Part shown: positions 34,342 through 45,881 of the stretch, piece after piece
Position numbering within the stretch: position 1 is the stretch's first letter
Layout of the letters: each line of letters begins with the position of its first letter
Assembly (NCBI GenBank): GCA_934654475.1
Contig: CAKUFZ010000004.1
Span: 1 to 64,000 of the forward strand
DNA length: 64,000 nt
Direction of reading: 5' to 3'
Source: an uncultured Coriobacteriales bacterium
Lineage (GTDB): Bacteria; Actinomycetota; Coriobacteriia; Coriobacteriales; UMGS124
The notes under the pieces: generated by a model
The model's database searches: none
The model's input: only the letters and a program-made list of their open reading frames with translations
Told to the model about the DNA's origin: nothing
Program-made: the position numbers and the translations under genes

Positions 34342-34836
34342 TTAGCGTCCCCTCTCTTTCAAAGCGCGTTGAATTTCCCTATCCATATCCCGCTTGGCCA
34401 TGTCGGCCCGCTTGTCATACATCTTCTTGCCGCGGGCCAGGCCGATCTGGATCTTCACGCGGTTGTTCTCGTCGAAGTACATGCGCGTGGCGACAAGCGC
34501 GCAGCCCTGTTGCTGCACCTTGGAGGCCAGGTAGTGGATCTCCTTTTTGTGCAGGAGCAGCTTGCGCTTGCGGTCGGGGTCGCCGTTGAAGATGCTGCCG
34601 TTGGAGAAGGGCAGGATGTGCACGCCGTGGAGCCACGCCTCGCCGCCCCTGATGAGCACGAAGGCGTCGGTAATCTGGCAGTTGCGCTCGCGCAGGCTGC
34701 GCACCTCGGTGCCCGTGAGCACCAGGCCCGCCTCAAACGTCTCATCGATGAAGTACTCGTGCGCCGCGGTGCGGTTCTTTGCAATCTCCTTGGGCTCGCG
34801 GCGCTTGCCCTGCTGGAATGATGACTTGGGCTGCAT
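34342..34836 (-). CDS. smpB: SsrA-binding protein SmpB
   Basis: 164 residues. It binds tmRNA and delivers it to stalled ribosomes. Motifs are NRTAAHEYFIDETFEAGLVL, GTEVRSLRE and the C-terminal helix region with KKMYDKR. The length and C-terminal basic tail are normal. AAGGGGAACGTC precedes the ATG. It follows the TPR gene by 10 bp, so it is likely co-transcribed with it. Its RNA partner is encoded 1.4 kb away. Confidence 0.97.
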   Translation of the reverse strand: MQPKSSFQQGKRREPKEIAKNRTAAHEYFIDETFEAGLVLTGTEVRSLRERNCQITDAFVLIRGGEAWLHGVHILPFSNGSIFNGDPDRKRKLLLHKKEIHYLASKVQQQGCALVATRMYFDENNRVKIQIGLARGKKMYDKRADMAKRDMDREIQRALKERGR

Positions 34837-34846
34837 GACGTTCCCC

Positions 34847-35674
34847 TTACGCCTGCTCGCGCACGAGCTGCTTGAGCGCGCGCGTGGTTTCCTGACCCAC
34901 CAGGTCGATGGCGACCCAGGTGAGCTGCTCGGCCTCGTCCTCGTTGCCCTGCTCCATGTAGATGTCGCTCAGCAGAAGGGCACAGATAACGACCTCGACG
35001 TTGGCGCCGTCCGGCAGGCCCTGGGCGTCAAGCAGGCTCTGAGTGAGCTCGTCTTCCTGCTTGCGCGGGTCGCACTGGTGCTCGTCGGCCAGACGGTCGC
35101 ATGCCTCGACGACGCGCGGGTCGGTCGCGTTGAGACGCCAGGCACACTTGGCACAAGCCGCGGCCGTCTCCCACTCCTGGGCGGACTCAAAGGCCTGCGA
35201 GAAGTTGAGGTAGGCGCGCACGAGGTGGGCCGAGGAGCTCGCGCGCTCAAAGACGGAGTACGACAGGCGCAGGAACTCCTCGTCGTCGCCCAGGGTGTTG
35301 AGCACGGCAGCGAGGTCGAGCCTGTGCGCGCAGTCCATCGGGTTCCAGCGCACGGCCTTTTTGAGCGCCTCGGCCGCAGCCTCGGGGTCGTTGAGCGCCA
35401 GCAGGCAGAAGGCGTAGTCGGCGTAGACGCGGTCGAAGGGGGCCTCCACGACGACCAGCTCGCGGGGGTCCTTCTCCACGCGCTGATAGGCGAGCTTTTC
35501 AAACTGCGAGGAGAACGAGAAGAACTGACGGGTGTCGCTCGTCACGCACACCTCGTCGATATAGAGCTCCACCTGGGCAAGGAGGGCCTCCAAAAGAGGG
35601 CGCGCCTCGGCGGTCTGGCCACATGCCAGGTAGCTTTCGATACTCTGAAGCTTTTCAAGGACGTCGGGCGCCAC
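34847..35674 (-). CDS. TPR-like protein of unknown function
   Basis: 275 residues, almost all helical. TPR-like pairs are visible: DYAFCLLALNDPEAAAEALKKA, then LAAVLNTLGDDEEFLRLSY and AYLNFSQAFESAQEWETAA. It is acidic and soluble with no signal peptide. I prefer the GTG at 35674 because GGGGAGGG is well placed before it; an ATG at 35695 would add seven residues but lacks a site. It lies between RNase R and smpB on the same strand, so a part in RNA quality control is possible but not shown. Confidence 0.75.
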   Translation of the reverse strand: MAPDVLEKLQSIESYLACGQTAEARPLLEALLAQVELYIDEVCVTSDTRQFFSFSSQFEKLAYQRVEKDPRELVVVEAPFDRVYADYAFCLLALNDPEAAAEALKKAVRWNPMDCAHRLDLAAVLNTLGDDEEFLRLSYSVFERASSSAHLVRAYLNFSQAFESAQEWETAAACAKCAWRLNATDPRVVEACDRLADEHQCDPRKQEDELTQSLLDAQGLPDGANVEVVICALLLSDIYMEQGNEDEAEQLTWVAIDLVGQETTRALKQLVREQA

Positions 35675-35768
35675 GGCGACCCTCCCCTTTCTCATGACAG
35701 ACAACTCGTGCCATACGGCACGGATACCCTAGCACATTCACCCGCAACGTGTATGACGCGCGCGACTC

Positions 35769-37766
35769 CTACGGCAACGCAAAAACGACACGGCCGCGGA
35801 AGACGTCGCACGAACGCACCCGCACCTCGATCGTCTGGCCCAGTCGGAAGACGTCCTCGCTCTCGCGGCTCACAAGCTCATAGCGCGTCTCGTCATAGAT
35901 CCACTCGCCACCCAGGTCTCGCGTGTGGAGCAGGCCTTGGGCCTGCGTGAGGCCGATGCGGATGAACAGGCCGAACGGCTGCACCGACACGATGACGCCC
36001 TCGAACGTCTGACCGATGAAGCCCTCCATGTACTCGGCGATCTTCACCTGCTGGCTGAGCGAGGCGCACTCGGCCGCCACGCGCTCCATCTTCGAGGACT
36101 GGGCGCACACGCCGGGCATGAGGTAGGCAAGCTCGCGGCGCATGCGCGACTTGACGGACCCCGCAAGCACCTGCTTCAGGATGCGGTGCACCATGAGGTC
36201 GGGATAGCGCCTGATGGGGCTCGTGAAGTGGCAGTACGCAGGCGCGCCCAGGCCGTAGTGTCCCAGGTTCTCGGGCTCGTAGGTCGCGCGTTTCATGGCG
36301 CGCAACAACAGCGAGCTCACGAGCTCCTCTTCAGGCTTGCCGGCGACCTCGTCGAGCACCGCCTGCACGGCGCGAGAGTCGCACGAGATGAGACCGGGCT
36401 TGTCCTGCGGCTTGAGGCAGCCGAGCTCGTCGAGCAGGCCCACGAGTCCCGCCATACTGTCGTGGTCGGGAGCCTCGTGCACGCGGAAGGGACACGGCAG
36501 CTCCGTGGCCACCAAGCGTCGGGCCACAGCCTCGTTGGCCGCAAGCATGGCCTCCTCCACCAGGCTCGTGGCGCGCGTCGAGCGGCGCACGTCAACGCCA
36601 ATGGGCAGACCCTGGTCGTCGAGACGGACCTTTGCCTCGCTCGAGACGAACTCGATGGCCCCGCGCTCGCGACGAAGCCCTTGGCGAAGGGTACTGACAC
36701 GGTCGAGCCCGCCGAAGAAAGCAGCCAGGTCAACGCCCGCACAATCAGGATGCGCGGCACCGTCGGGAGCCGTCCCCTCGAGAATCGCATCGACCTCGCG
36801 ATAGGTGAAGCGGCCCTTCGAGCGAATGACGCTGGGATAGACCTGCGCCTCCTGCACGAGGCCTTGGGCGTTCACGCGCATGTCGACCGTCACAGCAAGG
36901 CGGTCCTGGCTGGGAACGAGCGAGCAGAGGTCGCAGCTCAATTCTTCAGGGAGCATCGGAATGACGCGATCGGCGAGGTAGACGCTTGTGGTACGGGCGC
37001 GCGCCGCCATGTCGATGGGCCCGTCCTGAGCCACATAGGCGCTCACGTCGGCGATATGCACGCCGAGTAACCACCCGCCCTCGGGCAGAGCCTCGAGCGA
37101 CACCGCGTCGTCAAAGTCACGTGCGTCATCGGGGTCGACGGTCACCACAAAGCGGTCGCGAATGTCCCGCCTTCCCGGTTGCGCCAACGCGCCGTCCACA
37201 TCGAGCGCGAGTGAGGCGGCTTCCTCAAGCACCTCGGGGTCGAACAGCGCCTGCAGGTCGTGCGAGGCGATGATTGCCTCGATGGCGACCTGCGAGGCCG
37301 AGTCGTTCTCAATGCGCCTCTCCACCGTGGCGACGCCGGCGGCGTTGCGGGTGGGATAGACAAGGATGCGGGCGCTCACCAGGTCGCCATCGGAGCAGCC
37401 CGGAATCTGCGGCGTACGGTCGGCCGCCTCGACGATGAAGTCATGGCAAAGGCGCTCGTCAAGAGGCACGAGCACGCGCAAGTGCCCGTCATCCACGAGC
37501 GTGGCGGCAAATGTCGTGTGTGCGCGCTCGACCACCCCGGCAACGGCTCCGACGGGCATACCGTCGTGCAGCCCAGGCATACGGCGAACAAAAACCCGGT
37601 CGCCATTCATGGCCTCAGCCACGAAACGACCGGGAATGTGGAAGTCGCCTTCCTGAGTATGAACCGTCCCCGAGCCCCTCATGCTGACGTTGAGATAGCC
37701 AGCAAGGGGACTGCGGGGACGGCGGCGAGTCGGTCCGTGATGGGAACGCTTCTTCTGGGCGGCCAC
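35769..37766 (-). CDS. rnr: RNase R/RNase II family exoribonuclease
   Basis: 665 residues, a 3'-5' RNA exonuclease. The catalytic Asp cluster is DPDDARDFDDAV, with HFTSPIRRYPDLMVH and a C-terminal S1 domain (FEGVIVSVQPFGLFIRI). The N-terminal cold-shock part is short, so it is smaller than E. coli RNase R. The start GTG directly follows the ftsX stop codon (TAA then GTG), indicating coupling. RNase R works with tmRNA/SmpB in degrading faulty mRNAs, and smpB is two genes downstream. Confidence 0.94.
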   Translation of the reverse strand: MAAQKKRSHHGPTRRRPRSPLAGYLNVSMRGSGTVHTQEGDFHIPGRFVAEAMNGDRVFVRRMPGLHDGMPVGAVAGVVERAHTTFAATLVDDGHLRVLVPLDERLCHDFIVEAADRTPQIPGCSDGDLVSARILVYPTRNAAGVATVERRIENDSASQVAIEAIIASHDLQALFDPEVLEEAASLALDVDGALAQPGRRDIRDRFVVTVDPDDARDFDDAVSLEALPEGGWLLGVHIADVSAYVAQDGPIDMAARARTTSVYLADRVIPMLPEELSCDLCSLVPSQDRLAVTVDMRVNAQGLVQEAQVYPSVIRSKGRFTYREVDAILEGTAPDGAAHPDCAGVDLAAFFGGLDRVSTLRQGLRRERGAIEFVSSEAKVRLDDQGLPIGVDVRRSTRATSLVEEAMLAANEAVARRLVATELPCPFRVHEAPDHDSMAGLVGLLDELGCLKPQDKPGLISCDSRAVQAVLDEVAGKPEEELVSSLLLRAMKRATYEPENLGHYGLGAPAYCHFTSPIRRYPDLMVHRILKQVLAGSVKSRMRRELAYLMPGVCAQSSKMERVAAECASLSQQVKIAEYMEGFIGQTFEGVIVSVQPFGLFIRIGLTQAQGLLHTRDLGGEWIYDETRYELVSRESEDVFRLGQTIEVRVRSCDVFRGRVVFALP

Positions 37767-38693
37767 TTACACCTTGAGGTAACGGTTCATGGCGATAAGG
37801 GAGCCCACGACACCGATGACGACGGCCAGGACGAGAAGCATGAGGTACACCCACAGGTAGGTGATCTCGGGGATGTTGAAGTTCAGGAACTTGAGCGATG
37901 CCACGAGCTGGGGCACCACAAGGCGATGGAAGACCTCGAGCACGCCCAGGCTCACGACGAAGCCCATAAGCGCCTGGATGATACCCTCCATAAGGAACGG
38001 CCCGCGGATGAAGCTGTTCGAGGCGCCCACGAGACGCATGATGCCGATCTCGTCGGAACGGGCCATGATCGACAGGCGAATCGTGTTGTTGATGAACACG
38101 AAGGCCACGAAGACGAGCAGGATGACCAGGGCGGCGGCCACGACGCGGATGCTGTTCGTGAGCGACAGCAGCTTTTCGACCGTCTCGGCGCCGTACTGCA
38201 CCGATGCGGCAGGCGTGTCCTTGGCGTCGCACACCGTCAGGAACAGGTCGTCGCTCACGATCTGGTTGGCGACGGACTCGGCCATGGAGGCGTCGGTCAG
38301 CTTGATGACGAGCGAGGCAGGAATGGGGTTGCGGCCGTCGAGGGCCTCGACCGCGTCGGCGGCGTTGGCCGACACCATCGTCTGACGGTACTCGGCGAGA
38401 GCCTCGTCCTTGTTCTTGTAGGTGACGCTGTCGACGCCGTCCCAGCCGGCAACGCGGGCCTCGAGCGAGTCGACGGCAGCCTGGTCGGCGTCGTCGGCAA
38501 GGAAGGCCTGGATGGTGATGCGGCTCTCGACGTCGCCCACCACGTTGTTCACCATGATGGAGGCGATGGCGAACACGCCGATGATGAACAGCGACAGGAA
38601 GATGGTGATGACGGCGCCGAAGCTCGAACCGAAGTTGCGCTTGAAGTGGTACCCCGCCTCGCGGACGGAGTAACCGAGATTAAATGGCACCAT
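37767..38693 (-). CDS. ftsX: Cell division protein FtsX
   Basis: 308 residues; the membrane partner of FtsE. Four helices: one at about 22-44, then an extracytoplasmic domain, then three near 175-300. RSDEIGIMRLVGASNSFIRGPF is the family signature. With FtsE it transmits signals across the membrane to peptidoglycan hydrolases. Its ATG at 38693 lies inside the end of ftsE (14-bp overlap), 9 bases after GGAGGG. Confidence 0.96.
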   Translation of the reverse strand: MVPFNLGYSVREAGYHFKRNFGSSFGAVITIFLSLFIIGVFAIASIMVNNVVGDVESRITIQAFLADDADQAAVDSLEARVAGWDGVDSVTYKNKDEALAEYRQTMVSANAADAVEALDGRNPIPASLVIKLTDASMAESVANQIVSDDLFLTVCDAKDTPAASVQYGAETVEKLLSLTNSIRVVAAALVILLVFVAFVFINNTIRLSIMARSDEIGIMRLVGASNSFIRGPFLMEGIIQALMGFVVSLGVLEVFHRLVVPQLVASLKFLNFNIPEITYLWVYLMLLVLAVVIGVVGSLIAMNRYLKV

Positions 38694-39492
38694 AGTAACC
38701 GTACCCTCCCTGCGCCTCGTCGCGCACGATTCGGCCGTTCTCCAGAGCAATGACGCGACGACGCATCGAGTCGACCATCTCGCGGTCGTGCGTGGCGACG
38801 ACGACCGTGGTGCCGGTGCGGTTGATGCGCTCGAGAAGCTTCATGATGCCCAGCGAGATGGCGGGGTCGAGGTTGCCCGTGGGCTCGTCGCAGACGAGCA
38901 GCGGCGGGCGGTTGACCATGGCGCGGGCAACGCTGACGCGCTGCTGCTCGCCGCCGGAGAGCTGGTCGGGCATCTTGTTCATCTTCTCCTCGAGGCCCAC
39001 CAGACGCAGGACCTCGGGCACCTGGACCTTGATGACGCTCTTTGGCTTGCCGATGGACTGCAAGGCGAAGGCGACGTTCTCGTAGGCGGTGCGGTTGGGC
39101 AGGAGCTTGTAGTCCTGGAACACGCAGCCGATCTGGCGGCGCAGGAACGGGACCTTGCGGTCGCGCAGGTTCGAGAGGTCCTGGCCGGCGACGTAGATGT
39201 GACCCGCCGTGGGCTTGAGCTGGCGGATGATGGTCTTGATGAACGTCGACTTGCCCGAACCGGAATGGCCGACGAGGAAGACGAAGTCGCCAGGCATGAT
39301 GTCGAGCGAGATGTCGTTCAGAGCGGGCCTGTCAGGCTGGGCGGGATACACCAGCGACACATGGCGCATCGCGATGGTGGGCGGCACGTTGCCGTAACCG
39401 GGGCGCTGCTGGGCAGCGGGCATACCGCCCGTGGCCCCGGCAGCGGGCTGTCCCGCAGGGGCGGGAGCGGCGCTTCCGAAGTGGTTTGCCAC
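38680..39492 (-). CDS. ftsE: Cell division ATP-binding protein FtsE
   Basis: 270 residues with Walker A GHSGSGKST, signature LSGGEQQRVSVARA, and Walker B LLVCDEPTGNLDP. The start is GTG at 39492, 7 bases after GGAG, giving about 40 extra residues rich in Ala, Pro and Gly before the conserved MRHVSLVYP. This extension is not typical of FtsE. A start at that internal Met has no ribosome site. First gene of ftsE-ftsX-rnr. Confidence 0.95.
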   Translation of the reverse strand: MANHFGSAAPAPAGQPAAGATGGMPAAQQRPGYGNVPPTIAMRHVSLVYPAQPDRPALNDISLDIMPGDFVFLVGHSGSGKSTFIKTIIRQLKPTAGHIYVAGQDLSNLRDRKVPFLRRQIGCVFQDYKLLPNRTAYENVAFALQSIGKPKSVIKVQVPEVLRLVGLEEKMNKMPDQLSGGEQQRVSVARAMVNRPPLLVCDEPTGNLDPAISLGIMKLLERINRTGTTVVVATHDREMVDSMRRRVIALENGRIVRDEAQGGYGYYGAI

Positions 39493-39801
39493 TTGTTGAC
39501 TCCAATCACTTGGGCAGACCGGATGTGTCAAAAGAACGCATGTCTGCTTGCGCGCATCAAGGCGCACGTGCCTGGGATTTTATCAAACCATGACAAAACT
39601 GGTATGGAGAAGGGATAGCGCACGCCTACGCGCACGGTTTATACGCAGTAAAAGCCCAGGACACTGAAGCCCGTTTCAGCAGATTCGCAGCTACATCGGG
39701 ACAGAGGCGCGCCAGACACGGCTTTGTCGTGTATAAAAATGGCCCCATGCGGCTGCATGGGGCCAAGATTGAGCACAGAGGCTGTACGAGCGAGGGCGAC
39801 C
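39493..39801. other. Intergenic region between ftsE and the transketolase genes
   Basis: It holds the ftsE ribosome site at the left and the transketolase terminator (39740-39765) at the right. No convincing promoter or gene was seen in the middle. Confidence 0.5.
39740..39765 (-). terminator. Terminator of the transketolase unit
   Basis: An 11-bp perfect stem TGGCCCCATGC/GCATGGGGCCA with a 4-base loop; minus-strand T-run ATTTTTATA. Confidence 0.92.
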
Positions 39802-40743
39802 TTACGCCAGCAGCTCCTTGGCGGCGGCCACGATGGCGTTGTCGTCGCAGCCGTACTTCACGAGAAGCTCGGCCAGCTCGCCGGAGGTGCCGAAGACGTC
39901 CTGCGTGCCGATCATGCGCATGGGGCAGGGGTTGTTGCGGGCAAGCACGCTCGCCACGATGGAACCCAGACCGCCGTTGACGCTGTGCTCCTCGCAGGTC
40001 ACGACGCGGCCCGTCTTGGCGGCGCTTGCCAGAACGGTCTTCTCGTCGAGGGGCTTGACGCTGTAGGCGTCGATGACCTCGGCGGACACGCCCTGCTCGG
40101 CCAGCTTCTCGGCAGCCTTGAGCGCCTGGTCGACCTCGATGCCGCACGCGATGATCGTGACGTCGGTGCCCTCGCGAAGCACGCGGGAGCCGCCCAGGAC
40201 CATCTCAAAGCCAGGCTCGTAGACCTGCGGGACCTTGGCGCGGCCCATGCGCACGTACACAGGGCCCTCGATTGCCGCAGACAGACGGATGGCGGCGCGG
40301 GCGCTCTCGTAGTCGGCGGGCACCAGGACGCGCATGTTGGGCAGGGCGTTCATGAGCGCGATGTCCTCGAGCATCTGGTGGCTGCCGCCGTCGGGGCCCA
40401 CGGAAAGGCCGGCGTGGGTGGGGCACACCTTGACGTTGAGCTTGCCGTAGCACACGGTGTTGCGGATCTGGTCGTAGCAGCGGCCGGTGCCGAAGACGGC
40501 GAAGGAGCCCGTGAAGGGGATGCGGCCGGTGAGCGAAAGGCCCGCGGCGACGCCGATCATGTCGGACTCGGCGATGCCGACATCGACGAGACGGGCCGGG
40601 TCGTAGGCGCCAAGCTTCTTGGTGGTGGTGGAACCGGCGAGGTCGGCGTCAACGGCGACCACGTCAAGGCCGGCCTGGGCGAGCTCGACGAGGGTCTCGC
40701 CAAAAGCCTCGCGCGTAGCGCGGGCGGGAAGTGCGTTCGTCAT
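39802..40743 (-). CDS. Transketolase, C-terminal subunit
   Basis: 313 residues covering the pyrimidine-binding and C-terminal domains: DADLAGSTTT, VDVGIAESDMIGVAAGLSL, GLSVGPDGGSHQMLEDIALMN and the catalytic GSFAVFGTGR region. It forms the second half of a split transketolase with the gene 23 bp upstream. It moves two-carbon units in the pentose phosphate pathway with thiamine diphosphate. The split form is common in anaerobes and archaea. Confidence 0.94.
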   Translation of the reverse strand: MTNALPARATREAFGETLVELAQAGLDVVAVDADLAGSTTTKKLGAYDPARLVDVGIAESDMIGVAAGLSLTGRIPFTGSFAVFGTGRCYDQIRNTVCYGKLNVKVCPTHAGLSVGPDGGSHQMLEDIALMNALPNMRVLVPADYESARAAIRLSAAIEGPVYVRMGRAKVPQVYEPGFEMVLGGSRVLREGTDVTIIACGIEVDQALKAAEKLAEQGVSAEVIDAYSVKPLDEKTVLASAAKTGRVVTCEEHSVNGGLGSIVASVLARNNPCPMRMIGTQDVFGTSGELAELLVKYGCDDNAIVAAAKELLA

Positions 40744-40766
40744 ACTTGGATGCTCCTCGCTAGTGG

Positions 40767-41636
40767 TTAAGCCTGGGCGGCAGCGTCGATCTCGGCAAGA
40801 GCCAGGGCCAGCTCGGCCTCATTGGGGGCCTTGCCGTGCCAGCCGGCCTGATCCTCCATGAAGGAAACGCCCTTGCCCTTCACCGTGTGCAGGATAATGG
40901 CGACAGGCTGGTCGCTCTCGTTGGCGCAGGCGAACTCGAGCGCAGACTGGCACTCCTCCACGTCGTTGCCGTCGCTGACCTCGACGACGCGCCAGCCGAA
41001 CGACGCGAACTTCGAGGCGATGTCACCCAGCTCGACGACGTCGCACAGGTGGCCGTCGATCTGCAGGTTGTTGTTGTCGACGATGGCGACGAGGTTGGTG
41101 AGCTTGCGGTGGGCGGCGAACATGGCAGCCTCCCACACCTGGCCCTCCTGCAGCTCGCCGTCGCCCATGAGCACGAAGACGCGCCTGGCGTCGGTGCCGG
41201 CCTTGGCGGCGTCGGCGGCAAGGCCCATGGCCATGCCGGCGCCGATGGACAGGCCCTGGCCCAGCGAGCCGGTGGAAACCTCGACGCCGGGGCACTTGTT
41301 CATGTCGGGATGGCCCTGGAGATGGCTGCCGAGCTTGCGCAGGGTCGGGAGCCACTCGCGGGGGAAGTAGCCGTCCTGGGCAAGGACCGCGTACAGCGCA
41401 GGAGCGGCATGGCCCTTGGACAGCACGAAGCGGTCACGCTCGGGGTCGGCGGGGTTTGCTGGGTCATGGCGCAGCGTACCGCCAAAGTACAGGGTCGCCA
41501 CGAAGTCGGTGGCCGACAGGGATCCTCCAGGGTGTCCCGAGCCAGCCTCATGCAGCATGCTCACGATGTCGCGACGCATCTGGGTTGCCGCCGCGCGCAC
41601 GCGTGCGACGTCGAACGTGGTGTTGCTCCCGCTCAT
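40767..41636 (-). CDS. Transketolase, N-terminal subunit
   Basis: 289 residues, the thiamine diphosphate-binding half. GSGHPGGSLSATDFVATLY, VLSKGHAAPALYA and the cofactor motif GDGELQEGQVWEAAMFA...NNN are all present. It precedes the C-terminal subunit gene by 23 bp. Together they equal a full transketolase of about 600 residues. Confidence 0.95.
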   Translation of the reverse strand: MSGSNTTFDVARVRAAATQMRRDIVSMLHEAGSGHPGGSLSATDFVATLYFGGTLRHDPANPADPERDRFVLSKGHAAPALYAVLAQDGYFPREWLPTLRKLGSHLQGHPDMNKCPGVEVSTGSLGQGLSIGAGMAMGLAADAAKAGTDARRVFVLMGDGELQEGQVWEAAMFAAHRKLTNLVAIVDNNNLQIDGHLCDVVELGDIASKFASFGWRVVEVSDGNDVEECQSALEFACANESDQPVAIILHTVKGKGVSFMEDQAGWHGKAPNEAELALALAEIDAAAQA

Positions 41637-41718
41637 TGGTTAGACGATCCTCCTTGGTCGGCCGCTACAAGATTCGGCATGCATGGTACCACGCCGTTAA
41701 AACACGTTGCACAAAAAG

Positions 41719-41763
41719 AAGCCGTCGCGACAGGTCGTGCACGAGGCACGGTCGCGGCGGCTT
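41719..41763 (-). terminator. Terminator of prfB
   Basis: A stem of about 13 bp (AAGCCGTCGCGAC with GTCGCGGCGGCTT) and a 19-base loop; the minus-strand side continues TTTTTGTG. Confidence 0.85.
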
Positions 41764-41774
41764 CGAAGTCGCTC

Positions 41775-42890
41775 TTACACTTCCTGCTGACCCATGACGC
41801 GCCAGCGATGGTACGCGACGATGAAGGGATCGAGGTCGCCGTCGGAAAGCACGTCCTCGACGTTGCCCGTCTCGTAGCCCGAGCGCAGGTCCTTCACCAT
41901 CTGATAGGGGTAGAGCACGTAACTGCGAATCTGGTTTCCAAAGCCGATGGCCGTCTTGGGGCCGCGCAGCTCGGAGATCTCAGCGTCGCGCTTCTCGCAT
42001 TCCAGCTCGTAAAGCTTGGAACGCAGGATCTGGATGCAGATAGCCTTGTTCTGAAGCTGGCTGCGCTCGTTCTGGCAGGTCACGACGATGCCGGTGGGCA
42101 TGTGGGTCATGCGCACCGCCGAGTCGGTCGTGTTGACGCCCTGGCCTCCCGGGCCGCTCGCATGGTAGACGTCGACGCGCACGTCGTTCATGTCGAGGTT
42201 GACCTCGATGTCGTCGGGAAGCACGGGCAGCACCTCCACGCCGGCAAAGGTCGTCTGGCGGCGACCCTTGATGTCGGTGGGAGAGATGCGCACGAGACGA
42301 TGCACGCCGGCCTCGGCCGAAAGCATGCCGAAGACGTCCTTGCCGTGCACGGTGAACGTCGCGCGGTCAAGGCCGATGGCCTCGCCAGCCGGCGCGTCGT
42401 TGACCTCGACCTTCCAGTGCCTGCGGTCGCAATAACGCAGGTACATCTTGAAGAGCATCTCGCACCAGTCCTGGGCCTCGAGGCCGCCCTGACCGGGCTT
42501 GATGGTGACGATGGCGTCGCCGTGGTCGAACTTGCCCGTGAACCAGCTGGAGAGCTCGAGGGCGTCGAGCATCTCCTCCAAGCGGGCCACGCACTCGGCG
42601 GCGTACTCGCCGGTCTCCTCGTCGTCAGCCTCGCAGGCGAGCTCGTCTGCGCTCTGCGCCTCCTCGAGCAACTCGACCGCGGCGTCGTAGTCCTTGATGT
42701 CTTCGCCAAGGCGAGAAATCTCGCCCATCGTCTGCTGGGCGGCCTGAGGGTCGTCCCAGAAATCGGGCGCGGCGCTTGACTCTTGAAGCTCGTCGCGCGT
42801 GCGGCGCTTCAGGTCGATGGCGAGGTAGCGCTTTACCTCGTCCAATCGACCTGCCAGAACCTCGAGTTGGGGTGCGTGAGACTCAACCAT
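41775..42890 (-). CDS. prfB: Peptide chain release factor 2
   Basis: 371 residues. The catalytic GGQ is at 248-250 in SGPGGQGVNTTDSAVR, an actinobacterial form. The codon-recognition tripeptide, normally SPF or SRF in RF2, reads Ser203-Pro204-Thr205 (RISPTDIKGRRQT). Thr is what RF1 has at the third position (PxT), so stop-codon choice may be altered. There is no internal UGA or CTTTGA slippery site: one frame runs from ATG 42890 to the end, so the usual autoregulatory frameshift is absent. It begins 2 bp after the secA stop and is co-transcribed. Confidence 0.95.
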   Translation of the reverse strand: MVESHAPQLEVLAGRLDEVKRYLAIDLKRRTRDELQESSAAPDFWDDPQAAQQTMGEISRLGEDIKDYDAAVELLEEAQSADELACEADDEETGEYAAECVARLEEMLDALELSSWFTGKFDHGDAIVTIKPGQGGLEAQDWCEMLFKMYLRYCDRRHWKVEVNDAPAGEAIGLDRATFTVHGKDVFGMLSAEAGVHRLVRISPTDIKGRRQTTFAGVEVLPVLPDDIEVNLDMNDVRVDVYHASGPGGQGVNTTDSAVRMTHMPTGIVVTCQNERSQLQNKAICIQILRSKLYELECEKRDAEISELRGPKTAIGFGNQIRSYVLYPYQMVKDLRSGYETGNVEDVLSDGDLDPFIVAYHRWRVMGQQEV

Positions 42891-42892
42891 CG

Positions 42893-45661
<2,769 letters not shown>

Positions 45662-45881
45662 AACATCCCTTATTCGTGTCTGGAGCCGGGCCCTTTCCAG
45701 GGGCCGGCCCTGCGGTCTGGTCGGTCAACAGCTGACAAAACTGCCAACAATATGCAGCCTCGCAAAGATGCAATGTAGCACATAGCTCGCTTTATCCCCT
45801 TTCACACGGGCATGTTCCAGGAAGAGCACAGGTAAAGACGCATAAACCTCGCAACAAACACGTACGAGTCCAAACGATGCG

